From Prevotella sp. (GTDB lineage: Bacteria; Bacteroidota; Bacteroidia; Bacteroidales; Bacteroidaceae): 32,610 nucleotides of DNA. The stretch lies in NCBI GenBank assembly GCA_017477435.1, contig JAFUVV010000022.1:1-32610 (forward strand). Reading direction: 5' to 3'. A program made the translations under genes and the position numbers. The notes below the pieces were generated by a model, which searched no databases, was not told the DNA's origin, and saw only the letters and a program-made list of their open reading frames with translations. Positions 13,815-21,640 of this stretch are shown piece by piece (the first letter of the stretch is position 1; the number at the start of each line of letters is the position of its first letter).

Positions 13815-16736
13815 TCAGTAGCCAAATATCTGCTCTGTAGTTATTCTCTTCACCGGTGCAATCTTCTCGAGGGCAGGGATATCAAGGTCGCGCTCGCTGC
13901 CGAGGATGACATAGCGATAGGGCTTGCCTGCGATATTCTCCTTCTCGAAAGCGACGATATCGCTGAGCTGCAGTGCGGGCAGTGCTTTGTAGATGCGCTC
14001 GTTGACGTCGTAGTCTATGCCCAACCATTTTGCATAGAGCCATGCGTTGATGAGTCCGAACTTGGTGTTGCGCTGGCTGGCGAGACGCTTGGTGAGTGCT
14101 TCCTTGGCAATGGTGAATGCCTGCGCGCTCTCGGGGATGGTGTCGAGAATAGCGTGGAACTGACGCACGCAGTCCATCATCTTGTCGTTCTGTGTGATGA
14201 TGTGTGTGAAGAAATACTCTGGCTGGTCGATGTATGTCGGTTCGACATAGGCAGCGAAGGCGTTGTAGGCCAGGCCGCGTGCCTCACGCAGTTCCTGGAA
14301 CACGATCGTGTTCATTCCTCCGCCGTAGTATTCGTTGAAGAGAGCTTTGACGGCTGCCTCATCTGGGTTCCACGGACGAGAGGTATTGTGAATCATACGC
14401 ATGTAGATGTTCTTTGCATCATAAGGTGCGAGGAGTATTTCGTTCTGCTCTGTTGGCTGCATAGCGTAGTGCTTGCACTCGGGCACTGGGCGCAGTGTGG
14501 CTGCAACTGGGTGGTTGGCATCGACGACTGATGCGAGTTGTTTATCCTTGAGAGGACCATAGTAGAGGAGGGTGTGCTCATACTGGTCAAGGTCTCTGAG
14601 CAGTGAAAGCAGCTCTTCGGGATTGGCTTTGCGGAGGCTGTCGATGCTCATGATGTTGCGCTCGGGGTTGTATTCTCCATAGATACCATACTGCACGAGG
14701 GCTGAGAAGTTGGCCCGCTGGTCGAATTTGTTATCGGTGCGCCCCTTTTCTACGAGTGATACGTACTGCTGCCAAGCGTCGGGATCGGCCTTGGCACACT
14801 TCATGAGATGCTCGAGCAGGGAGAGGGCCTCGCCCATATTCTCGCTTAGGCCATTGAGCGAAACGGTGATGTTGCGGCTGCCGACGTTGATTCCATAGGA
14901 GCAAGCAAGTTTGTAGAACTGCTGCTTTATCTGCTGATTGGTCAGGCTGTCGGTGCCCAAATAGTCGAGATATTCTGCTGCATGAGCATAGCGGAGGTCG
15001 GCTTCATTGCCAAAGTCGTAACGGAGGGCGAGCTGGAAGCGGCCGTTCTCTGTATTCTTCACATAGACGTAGGGCAGTCCGCTCGGGGTCTTACCTTGTT
15101 TGAGATCTTTCTTGAAATCGACGAAGCGAGGCTTGATGGGCTTCACCTTTGCAGCCTGAATGTCCTTCACAAACTGGCTGACGGTGTCGCGGTTTGTTGG
15201 GATAGCTGTAATTGCGGGTTTGTCGATCTTCTTCAAGGTCTTGTCCTCGCCCTGACGCTTATAGACAACTACGTAGTTATCATTGAAATGCTTGTTTGCG
15301 AAGGCTACAACATCTTCTTTAGTAATTCCAGCCCATCGGTCGAGTAGTCCCACTTGCTGGTCCCATGGAATTTCGTTGATATAGGTGTCTACGAACATTC
15401 CGGCACGTGCCTGGTTGCTCTCGAGGGCATTGAAGTAGCGGAGCTTTGCATTGTTCAGAACCGAAGGCAGCAGGTCGTCGGAGAAGTCGCCAGCCTTGAG
15501 CTTAGCCACTTCTTCGAGCATGAGGTTGCGTGCCTCGTCGAGTGTCTGTCCGCCACGTGGACTGCCACCCATGATGAAAGCCGAATGGTCGCGCAGCTGT
15601 TCCACTCCTGCCCATGCTCCGAGCATCTTCATCTGCTGATTGATATCGAGATCGAAGAGTCCTGCGGTGCCGTTGGAGAGTATTCCTTCGATGATATTGA
15701 GTGTATCGATCTGCAGAGTGTTGCCCCGATCGAAGCGCCACCCCATCCATACTGCCTCTGCCTCAAGTCCATAGACGGTGGTATCGCGGGGCTCGGTGTA
15801 TTCCTTCAACGCAGGGAATTCAGGCTGTGTCACGTCGTCGCCCGGCTGCCAAGAGCCGAAGTGCTTGTCGATGGTCTTTATGACATCATCGGGATCGAAG
15901 TCGCCGGCCATGCAGATAGCCACGTTGTTAGGACGGTACCACTTGTCGAAGTAGTTCTTAATGTTCACTATCGACGGGTTCTTCAGGTGTTCCTGCGTAC
16001 CGATGGTCGACTGTGTTCCATAGGGATGGCCTGGGAAGAGCATTGCCGAGATGGCCTGCCAGAGCTTGCGTGAATCTTGAGCAATGCCGATGTTGTACTC
16101 CTCGTACACGGCCTCAAGCTCTGTATGGAAGCCGCGGATGACCATATTCTGGAAGCGGTCGGCCTGTATCTTTGCCCAGTTGTCTACTTCGTTCGACGGT
16201 ATGTCTTCGGTGTAGCAGGTCACGTCGTTCGACGTATAGGCATTAGTGCCTTCTGCACCGATGGCAGCCATGAGCTTGTCGTATTCGTTAGGGATATTGT
16301 ACTTTGCAGCGAGCTGACTTACGGAGTCGATCTCATGATATGCCTTACGACGCTCGGCCGGGTCGGTCAGAGTGCGATACTTCTCATAGAGGTTTGTTAT
16401 CTCCTCCAGATATGGAGCCTCTGCCTCGGGATCGGTGGTGCCGAACTGCTTAGTGCCTTTAAACATGAGGTGCTCCAGGTAGTGAGCAAGACCTGTTGTC
16501 TCAGCAGGGTCGTTCTTCGAACCTGTGCGCACAGCGATATAGGTCTGAATACGTGGAGCCTCCTTGTTTACAGAGAGATAGACTTTCAGTCCGTTGTCGA
16601 GAGTGTAGATGCGAGTCTTTGTAGGATCGCCCTTCACGGTTTCATACTTATACTTTCCCGTACAAGCACTGAATGCAATCAGCATGATAACGGCAACCAT
16701 CGCCGTAACACTGACACGAAAAATGTTTTTCTTCAT
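13815..16736 (-). CDS. M16 family metallopeptidase, lipoprotein
   Basis: An insulinase/pitrilysin-type zinc protease of 973 residues with two M16 halves. The inverted zinc motif HYLEH is at residues 85-89, with the catalytic Glu at 88. The ELEAVYEEY segment (206-214) probably supplies the distal Glu ligand. A signal peptide ends in AFSAC with Cys25 as the lipidation site, so it is expected on the outer or inner membrane facing the periplasm. The second half carries the typical YYGGGMNTIVFQELREARGLAYNAFA segment that shapes the substrate chamber. It follows the DUF4954 gene with 43 bp between them. Related proteins degrade or process peptides; the specific substrate is unknown. Confidence 0.93.
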   Translation of the reverse strand: MKKNIFRVSVTAMVAVIMLIAFSACTGKYKYETVKGDPTKTRIYTLDNGLKVYLSVNKEAPRIQTYIAVRTGSKNDPAETTGLAHYLEHLMFKGTKQFGTTDPEAEAPYLEEITNLYEKYRTLTDPAERRKAYHEIDSVSQLAAKYNIPNEYDKLMAAIGAEGTNAYTSNDVTCYTEDIPSNEVDNWAKIQADRFQNMVIRGFHTELEAVYEEYNIGIAQDSRKLWQAISAMLFPGHPYGTQSTIGTQEHLKNPSIVNIKNYFDKWYRPNNVAICMAGDFDPDDVIKTIDKHFGSWQPGDDVTQPEFPALKEYTEPRDTTVYGLEAEAVWMGWRFDRGNTLQIDTLNIIEGILSNGTAGLFDLDINQQMKMLGAWAGVEQLRDHSAFIMGGSPRGGQTLDEARNLMLEEVAKLKAGDFSDDLLPSVLNNAKLRYFNALESNQARAGMFVDTYINEIPWDQQVGLLDRWAGITKEDVVAFANKHFNDNYVVVYKRQGEDKTLKKIDKPAITAIPTNRDTVSQFVKDIQAAKVKPIKPRFVDFKKDLKQGKTPSGLPYVYVKNTENGRFQLALRYDFGNEADLRYAHAAEYLDYLGTDSLTNQQIKQQFYKLACSYGINVGSRNITVSLNGLSENMGEALSLLEHLMKCAKADPDAWQQYVSLVEKGRTDNKFDQRANFSALVQYGIYGEYNPERNIMSIDSLRKANPEELLSLLRDLDQYEHTLLYYGPLKDKQLASVVDANHPVAATLRPVPECKHYAMQPTEQNEILLAPYDAKNIYMRMIHNTSRPWNPDEAAVKALFNEYYGGGMNTIVFQELREARGLAYNAFAAYVEPTYIDQPEYFFTHIITQNDKMMDCVRQFHAILDTIPESAQAFTIAKEALTKRLASQRNTKFGLINAWLYAKWLGIDYDVNERIYKALPALQLSDIVAFEKENIAGKPYRYVILGSERDLDIPALEKIAPVKRITTEQIFGY

Positions 16737-16737
16737 A

Positions 16738-16779
16738 GTTAATATGTGATTTTGTTAATATGATTATCTGTTAATTTGT
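16738..16779 (-). repeat. ATTAACA-type repeats before the M16 gene
   Basis: The short leader on the minus strand has several words of the kind ATTAACA / ATATTAAC. A similar run lies at 23287-23342 before nagB. These are low-complexity leader sequences of unknown role. Confidence 0.45.
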
Positions 16780-18636
16780 TCACATGTACAGTTTCTGATT
16801 CTCAAAATCTACTTCTCGGTCGAGCTGGTCGATGAAATCGTCGAGCACATTGTCCTCCACGTCGCCGAGTTCGAATTCCTTCTCTGCATCCTTGCGTATC
16901 TCTGCGATCCATGCCCGTCGGGCTGTGATGTAGTCCTGTCGTATCCGTTCGGCATCTTCCTCGGTGAGGGTGTCGAGGCCATAGTAGTCGAGCATCATCT
17001 GATATGTCCACGACCAGCGATACTCGGGATAGTTTTGGTTTATCTCGCGGAATCTCTCGAGCACCTCCTCCACGGTATCTAAATTTCCGCAGATGATGTC
17101 TTCGGTCAGTCGTTGCTCTTCGCTCTCGGGGAGCAGCAGTCCAGAAAGGTCAATCCAGTTGCCTTTTCCCTTCTCGGTCGACGGCGGAACGAGCTTGTGG
17201 CGTTTCAGCACTGCACCCATGAATATACGCAGGGCGATATCGTAGTATTTTATTCCTTTTCGGAGCGAGCTTGCCTTGATGACATACTCATGGTAGTTGT
17301 ATGTCGACACGTTGTCGCCGCTGGCAGCCCGCAGGTCTTCGAGTATTTTCTTCCCTCGCAGGATCTCTCCCACGGTGAACGGGCTGAGCCAGTCGAAGTT
17401 GACGATGCTCTTCCGGCAATAGCGTCCCCGTCTGTCGCGCTTCGGCCATTTGCGTATGTCGCGGTAGAGTCCGACCGTGGTCAGGTTGCGTCCTGGCACG
17501 AGGTACATCACGTCGCCATAGGCCATCAGGTATGAGAACGGCAGATTGCGCGTGTCGGGATGATACATCAATTTGCCGAAGCATACGGTAAATGCCCCGA
17601 TATGTGCCGGCATCAGTATATATGCCCCGCTGGCAGTCTTTGTGCCTCTTTCCAGTTCGCCGTAGTGCATGGGACCCATCTTGTAGGCATGGTTGGAGAA
17701 ATTGGTTGCCGATCCTGCATTGTAGAACGAGAATTGTCCTCCGATAAGCAGCGAGCTCTTATGGTGGCTGGCACTGAACGGTCCGCAGAAGGCTGCACAC
17801 GCCTCGCCGTTCGACATATAGGAGTTGGCAAAGAACACGCTTGCCGAGGCTGTGAAACCATTGCTTATCTGACATGCCTCGCCGACGAAGCAGTCTTGCA
17901 TCTTCACACTGTTGATGATGCTCGACCCGTCGCTTATGATCGAGTTCTCACATATCACTCCCGTACCGATAAACACGTTGGCTTCGTCTGAACTCATAAT
18001 CGTGCAGTCGCTCAACCGTGCTGCACCGCTTATCTCGCATCCGTCGCCGATAATGGTATTGGTTATCTCCTTGGTGTTCACTATCTTCACGCCGTTGCCC
18101 ACAGCACCTCTCTCTGGCTTGCTGCGCTCAATGTCTTCTCGGATGAGCCGCATGATGGCATCTTTCAGGGCTTTATTCCTGAAGTTCTTCACCATATAGG
18201 CAGCAAATTGAGAGTTAAGGTTTTTGAACAACACGATGTTCCCATCGCCTATCTCATTGAGCACCGATATCAGATTGCCGTCGCCATAGGTAGCTCCCTC
18301 GGTGGTTTCCATCGTGGAGACATTCGAAATGTGGCAGTCGTCGCCGATGGTGTAATTATTTATATAGCCCGATATCTTCTCTATCAGGCAGTTGTCGCCG
18401 ATGGTCACGTTGCGCAGTGTGGCATCGTTGATTCCCGAGTGTTTCACAAATCCGCTGCTTATTTCCACGCTTTTGTCGAACGACCCCAGGCGAATCTTGC
18501 CATAGAACATCACCCGGTGGAAATAATTCGGCCGGAAGTCCTCGGCCACAAGCACATCGCCCCAGTCTTCGCTCCAGCAGCTATTACGCTCGAGCACGTC
18601 AATCTCAAAGTCTGTCAGTTGTCTGTATTGATTCAT
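16780..18636 (-). CDS. DUF4954 family protein with left-handed beta-helix
   Basis: A 618-residue protein without signal peptide. The N-terminal half (about residues 60-300) has repeated hexapeptide-like turns such as VTIGDNCLIEKISG, YTIGDDCHISNVS, TIIGDGCEISGAARL and NVFIGTGVICENSII, the pattern of left-handed parallel beta-helices of acyl- and nucleotidyltransferases. It matches what I know as DUF4954, widespread in Bacteroidota. The C-terminal part is charged and helical. No catalytic residue can be named; a sugar-nucleotide or acyltransferase-like role is only a guess from the fold. It sits between hflX (50-bp gap) and the M16 gene, probably in one transcript. Confidence 0.85.
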   Translation of the reverse strand: MNQYRQLTDFEIDVLERNSCWSEDWGDVLVAEDFRPNYFHRVMFYGKIRLGSFDKSVEISSGFVKHSGINDATLRNVTIGDNCLIEKISGYINNYTIGDDCHISNVSTMETTEGATYGDGNLISVLNEIGDGNIVLFKNLNSQFAAYMVKNFRNKALKDAIMRLIREDIERSKPERGAVGNGVKIVNTKEITNTIIGDGCEISGAARLSDCTIMSSDEANVFIGTGVICENSIISDGSSIINSVKMQDCFVGEACQISNGFTASASVFFANSYMSNGEACAAFCGPFSASHHKSSLLIGGQFSFYNAGSATNFSNHAYKMGPMHYGELERGTKTASGAYILMPAHIGAFTVCFGKLMYHPDTRNLPFSYLMAYGDVMYLVPGRNLTTVGLYRDIRKWPKRDRRGRYCRKSIVNFDWLSPFTVGEILRGKKILEDLRAASGDNVSTYNYHEYVIKASSLRKGIKYYDIALRIFMGAVLKRHKLVPPSTEKGKGNWIDLSGLLLPESEEQRLTEDIICGNLDTVEEVLERFREINQNYPEYRWSWTYQMMLDYYGLDTLTEEDAERIRQDYITARRAWIAEIRKDAEKEFELGDVEDNVLDDFIDQLDREVDFENQKLYM

Positions 18637-18686
18637 ATTTTCTTTTCTTTAAAGGAGTTCAGGGAGTTCAAGGCTTGACCTCCCTT

Positions 18687-19928
18687 TCACACAGTATATA
18701 AGAAATCGTTGTAGGGATATTTCTGCACATGTAGCTGTCGCACTTTCTTATAGAGCACGTCGCGGAACTCGTCGATGTTCTGCCGCTCTGTTGCAGAGAT
18801 GAAGAGGCAGTTGTCGCCCATACGTGCCATCCACGTGCGTTTCAGTTCGTCGAGCGAGACATTCTCGCGGGTCATCGGGGTCAGGTCGTCTTCCTCTTTC
18901 GGAGTCCAACGGTAGTTGTCTATCTTGTTGAAGACAATCATGCTTGGTTTGTCGGCACATCCCAGGTCGGCGAGTGTCTTTTCCACCACGCGTATCTGCT
19001 CCTCGAAGTCGGGATGTGAGATGTCGACCACATGCACGAGCAGGTCGGCCTCGCGTGTCTCATCGAGGGTCGACTTAAACGAATCGACGAGGTCGGTGGG
19101 CAGTTTGCGGATGAATCCCACGGTGTCGGCCAGCAGGAACGGCAGGTTCTCTATCACCACCTTGCGCACAGTAGTGTCGAGGGTGGCAAAGAGTTTATTC
19201 TCGGCAAACACGTCGCTCTTCGAGAGCATGTTCATGATTGTCGACTTTCCCACGTTGGTATATCCCACGAGTGCCACTCTGACCATCCTCCCGCGGTTCT
19301 TGCGCTGTGTGGTCTTTTGGCGGTCTATCTCTTCGAGTCGTTGTTTCAGGAGGGTGATGCGCTGGCGTATGATGCGCTGGTCCATCTCGAGCTGTGTCTC
19401 TCCTGGTCCGCGCAGTCCCACGCTTCCTTTTCCTCCTCCCGATCCGCTGCCGCCGCCTTGTCGCTCGAGGTGTGTCCACAGTCGTTGCAGGCGGGGGAGC
19501 ATGTATCGATACTGCGCCAGTTCAACCTGAGTCTTAGCGTTTGCCGTCTGGGCCCGCATGGCGAATATATCGAGTATGAGCGAGGTACGGTCGAGGATTT
19601 TCACCTTCAGCTCAGCCTCGATGTTGCGTATCTGCTTTGCCGAGAGTTCGTCGTCGAATATCACCATGCCCACGGGTCGCTCGGCATCTTCCTCTGCACG
19701 CAGGTACTGCCGGATTTCTTCCAGCTTGCCGCTGCCCACGTATGTTATCGAGCTTGGTCCTCCCACGCGCTGGGTGAAGCGCTTCACCACCTGCGCACCG
19801 GCGGTATCGGCAAGAAACTCAAGTTCGTCGAGATATTCCTTGGTCTTGGCCTCGTCCTGCTCCTTGGTGATAAGTCCTACAAGTACAGCGGTTTCGGTCT
19901 GAGCCTCGGAGATTACAAATTCCTTCAT
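18687..19928 (-). CDS. hflX: GTPase HflX
   Basis: A ribosome-associated GTPase that splits stalled ribosomes in other bacteria. Seen here: the N-terminal HflX domain with TYVGSGKLEEI (63-72), the Gly-rich loop near 158-170 and GLRGPGETQLE, then the G domain with G1 GYTNVGKST (222-230), switch ATLDTT (249-253) and G3 DTVGF (268-272). NKID supplies the guanine specificity motif. Length 413, normal. An in-frame ATG at 19964 exists, but it lies at or upstream of the predicted transcript start (-7 box at 19961-19954), so MKEFVISEAQ at 19928 is the start. It is the first gene of a probable hflX-DUF4954-M16 transcript. A small imperfect hairpin (18662-18684) follows its stop without a U-run. Confidence 0.95.
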   Translation of the reverse strand: MKEFVISEAQTETAVLVGLITKEQDEAKTKEYLDELEFLADTAGAQVVKRFTQRVGGPSSITYVGSGKLEEIRQYLRAEEDAERPVGMVIFDDELSAKQIRNIEAELKVKILDRTSLILDIFAMRAQTANAKTQVELAQYRYMLPRLQRLWTHLERQGGGSGSGGGKGSVGLRGPGETQLEMDQRIIRQRITLLKQRLEEIDRQKTTQRKNRGRMVRVALVGYTNVGKSTIMNMLSKSDVFAENKLFATLDTTVRKVVIENLPFLLADTVGFIRKLPTDLVDSFKSTLDETREADLLVHVVDISHPDFEEQIRVVEKTLADLGCADKPSMIVFNKIDNYRWTPKEEDDLTPMTRENVSLDELKRTWMARMGDNCLFISATERQNIDEFRDVLYKKVRQLHVQKYPYNDFLYTV

Positions 19929-19953
19929 TAATATGTACGTATATAATTCTCGG

Positions 19954-19961
19954 CAAAGATA
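19954..19961 (-). promoter_or_regulatory. hflX promoter -7 box
   Basis: Minus strand TATCTTTG at 19961-19954 matches TAnnTTTG, 25 bp before the chosen start codon. No clear TTTG is found at the -33 distance. The box helps decide the hflX start. Confidence 0.6.
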
Positions 19962-20016
19962 CAAAAAAGTTCATAGTTCTTGGTTCATAGTTCATATTTT
20001 TTTTGCGTATACCGCG

Positions 20017-20037
20017 CTCCGACCATCAACGACTATC
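20017..20037 (+). repeat. CTCCGACCATC...CGACTATC repeat, copy 1
   Basis: CTCCGACCATC, AA, CGACTATC. It is one of three copies of the same roughly 21-bp word within 310 bp. Confidence 0.6.
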
Positions 20038-20052
20038 TGTGAGTCCCCTATA

Positions 20053-20068
20053 GTCCCCCAAGGGGGAC
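20053..20068. repeat. Perfect 16-bp palindrome
   Basis: GTCCCCCAAGGGGGAC is self-complementary over all 16 bases. It lies in a C/G-rich island of an otherwise AT-rich gap. Confidence 0.7.
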
Positions 20069-20141
20069 ATCCAAGGAATCCGTATCATCCGCGTTCGTTT
20101 TTTCATTGAATTGTGCAGATAACTCTACACTATATTTTTCT

Positions 20142-20174
20142 CTCCGACCATCTCCGACCATCTGCCGACTATCG
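20142..20174 (+). repeat. CTCCGACCATC...CGACTATCG repeat, copy 2 (extended)
   Basis: CTCCGACCAT occurs twice in tandem, then CTGCCGACTATCG followed by seven T. The partial duplication suggests slippage within the unit. Confidence 0.6.
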
Positions 20175-20303
20175 TTTTTTTACCTCCAAAAATCTTCAAA
20201 AATATCTTCAAAAATCTTTTATCTTTTATCTTCGACTTGTGCGGATTAACATGATTGTCATTTATCATTTATCATTTAGCCGCAGGCGTTAGTTTCTTCT
20301 TCC

Positions 20304-20325
20304 CTCCGACCATCGCCGACTATCG
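20304..20325 (+). repeat. CTCCGACCATC...CGACTATCG repeat, copy 3
   Basis: CTCCGACCATC, GC, CGACTATCG and then six T. Copies 2 and 3 share the following T-run, copy 1 does not. Confidence 0.6.
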
Positions 20326-20355
20326 TTTTTTACATTTTACCCTTTTCATTAATTA

Positions 20356-20443
20356 GTAGGGATGGGCTTTATGCCCATCAGCAAACACACATTTTGTTAT
20401 ATTTATGCCGCGATTAGCTGACGGGCATGAAGCCCGTCCCTAC
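20356..20443. repeat. Inverted repeat pair with nested palindromes
   Basis: Two 27-bp arms (20356-20382 and 20417-20443) are near reverse complements, separated by 34 bp of AT-rich DNA. Each arm is itself a hairpin: GATGGGC-TTTAT-GCCCATC on the left, GACGGGC-ATGAA-GCCCGTC on the right. The outer ends are GTAGGGA and TCCCTAC. There are compensating changes between arms (T/A versus C/G) that keep each inner hairpin paired. It is 88 bp long and MITE-like; no target duplication is evident by eye. Confidence 0.8.
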
Positions 20444-20567
20444 AACATAATATGTATATGATTAGTAAAAAATCTGTGAAATCTACATTATTTAGTATAG
20501 TGCATGAATGAAAAATCTGTTTAATCAACTTAATCTGTGGTAGAAGCTCCCTCATCGCGGTTGCGTT

Positions 20568-20585
20568 CCCCTCCCTAGGGAGGGG
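20568..20585. repeat. Perfect 18-bp palindrome
   Basis: CCCCTCCCTAGGGAGGGG is self-complementary over all 18 bases, 55 bp before copy B of the AGTACA array. Confidence 0.7.
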
Positions 20586-20640
20586 TTAGGAGTGGTGCTG
20601 TATCCCATACCCAGAGAGGCAGGGGTGGGCTTTCGGATGC

Positions 20641-20725
20641 AGTACATGGGCGTTGTACTCGCAGTACATGGGCGTTGTACTCGGAGTACATGGTTTTTGT
20701 ACTGGCAGTACAAAGCCCATGTACT
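20641..20725. repeat. 85-bp AGTACA palindrome array, copy B
   Basis: Same architecture and exact length as copy A. Four AGTACA-N7-TGTACT units, cores TGGGCGT, TGGGCGT, TGGTTTT and AAGCCCA, linkers CGC, CGG and GGC. All eight hexamers are perfect. The first and last units are near reverse complements. It lies in the divergent hflX/HAD gap, ending 66 bp before the HAD -7 box. Confidence 0.92.
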
Positions 20726-20791
20726 GAACCCCAAAAAACACCGAAGCAATGAAAAGCGAAAGAGAAAAGCCTCTTTATCGGTTTTTTTTCG

Positions 20792-20799
20792 TAAATTTG
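20792..20799 (+). promoter_or_regulatory. HAD gene promoter -7 box
   Basis: TAAATTTG matches TAnnTTTG, 44 bp before the ATG. The -33 region is T-rich without a clear TTTG. Confidence 0.55.
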
Positions 20800-20843
20800 C
20801 ACGGTAATTCAACTATGCCGCCCTACCCCACCTATTATTATAT

Positions 20844-21500
20844 ATGAGCATCCGACTTGCAATATTCGATTTCGACGGCACCCTTGCCGACACGCGCCGC
20901 ACAATTGTCTGCACTCAGCAGCAGACGCTCAGCGAACTGGGCAAGCCCGTCCCCGACGAGCAGACGTGCGCTGCAACGATAGGACTGACGCTGACGAACT
21001 GCTTCCGCACACTGTGCCCGGAGCTCAGCGACGACGAACTGAAGCAGTGTGCCGACATCTACCACCGACGCTTTGACGAAAACAAGCGGCTGATACCCCC
21101 GACGCTGTTCGACGGTGTAAGGGAGACGCTCCACCGACTCAAGGAGCAAGGGATAGCCATTGCAATAGCCACATCGCGCAACTCCCGTTCGCTCCACGAA
21201 CTGCTCGAGGAGCTGGGCATCAGTGAGTATGTGGCCTATACCGTCGGCGGCGACGACGTCACTCGTCCGAAGCCCGACGCCCAACCGGTGGAGATGATCC
21301 TCTCGGCCATGGGCATCGCCGCAGAAGAGGCCATCGTGGTGGGCGACATGCCGGTAGACATAATGATGGGCGTCGGTGCAGGAGTGAGGACGTGCGGAGT
21401 GAGCTATGGCAACGCCACACGCAAAGAGCTCGAGGACGCAGGAGCCGACAACGTGATAGACAGCATCAAGGAACTGACGCAGGTGATTCACAGTGCATAA
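20844..21500 (+). CDS. HAD-superfamily phosphatase, phosphoglycolate-phosphatase-like
   Basis: A 218-residue cytoplasmic HAD hydrolase. Motif I is FDFDGTLADT (nucleophile Asp at residue 9 and acid Asp at 11). Motif II is the TSRNSRS segment. Motif III Lys lies in RPKPDAQP, and motif IV is VVGDMPVDIMMG. The helical cap between motifs I and II is of the C1 type, as in Gph/PGP and beta-phosphoglucomutase. It probably removes phosphate from a small metabolite such as phosphoglycolate; the true substrate cannot be read from sequence. It appears to be a single-gene unit. The following 140 bp before the hexosaminidase hold a weak CTCC-TTTC-GGAG hairpin and ATTCTACATT-type low complexity. Confidence 0.9.
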   Translation: MSIRLAIFDFDGTLADTRRTIVCTQQQTLSELGKPVPDEQTCAATIGLTLTNCFRTLCPELSDDELKQCADIYHRRFDENKRLIPPTLFDGVRETLHRLKEQGIAIAIATSRNSRSLHELLEELGISEYVAYTVGGDDVTRPKPDAQPVEMILSAMGIAAEEAIVVGDMPVDIMMGVGAGVRTCGVSYGNATRKELEDAGADNVIDSIKELTQVIHSA

Positions 21501-21602
21501 TGCATAATTATCTCCTTTCGGAGGAGTGGGGTTATTAAAAAAACTCTTCATTCATCAAAAAAATTCTTCATTCTACATTCTACATTCTTCATTTTTTATT
21601 AC

Positions 21603-21610
21603 TACCTTTG
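21603..21610 (+). promoter_or_regulatory. Hexosaminidase gene promoter -7 box
   Basis: TACCTTTG is a full match to TAnnTTTG. It overlaps an upstream in-frame ATG at 21608, which therefore cannot be the start; MKKTAVA at 21641 is. The -33 region has only TTC-type words. Confidence 0.65.
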
Positions 21611-21640
21611 CAATATCATATACATAAAACACTTAACCGC

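Larger units (their letters stand above)
19965..20560. other. Repeat-rich gene-free stretch between hflX and the HAD gene
   Basis: This is the longest gene-free region of the window (to 20843). It holds three CTCCGACCATC repeats, a 16-bp perfect palindrome, a 27-bp inverted repeat pair, low-complexity runs (CAAAAATCTT near 20190-20220; TTATCATT near 20260), and AATCTGT words near 20470-20540. Copy B of the AGTACA array and the HAD promoter follow. No RNA gene or coding frame is supported. It resembles a landing zone for several dispersed repeat families. Confidence 0.7.

Noticed and set aside
18662-18684. Terminator between hflX and the DUF4954 gene
   Set aside because: A 10-bp stem with one mismatch and a 3-nt loop is present, but no U-run follows and the next gene starts within 50 bp. 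Read-through is more likely.
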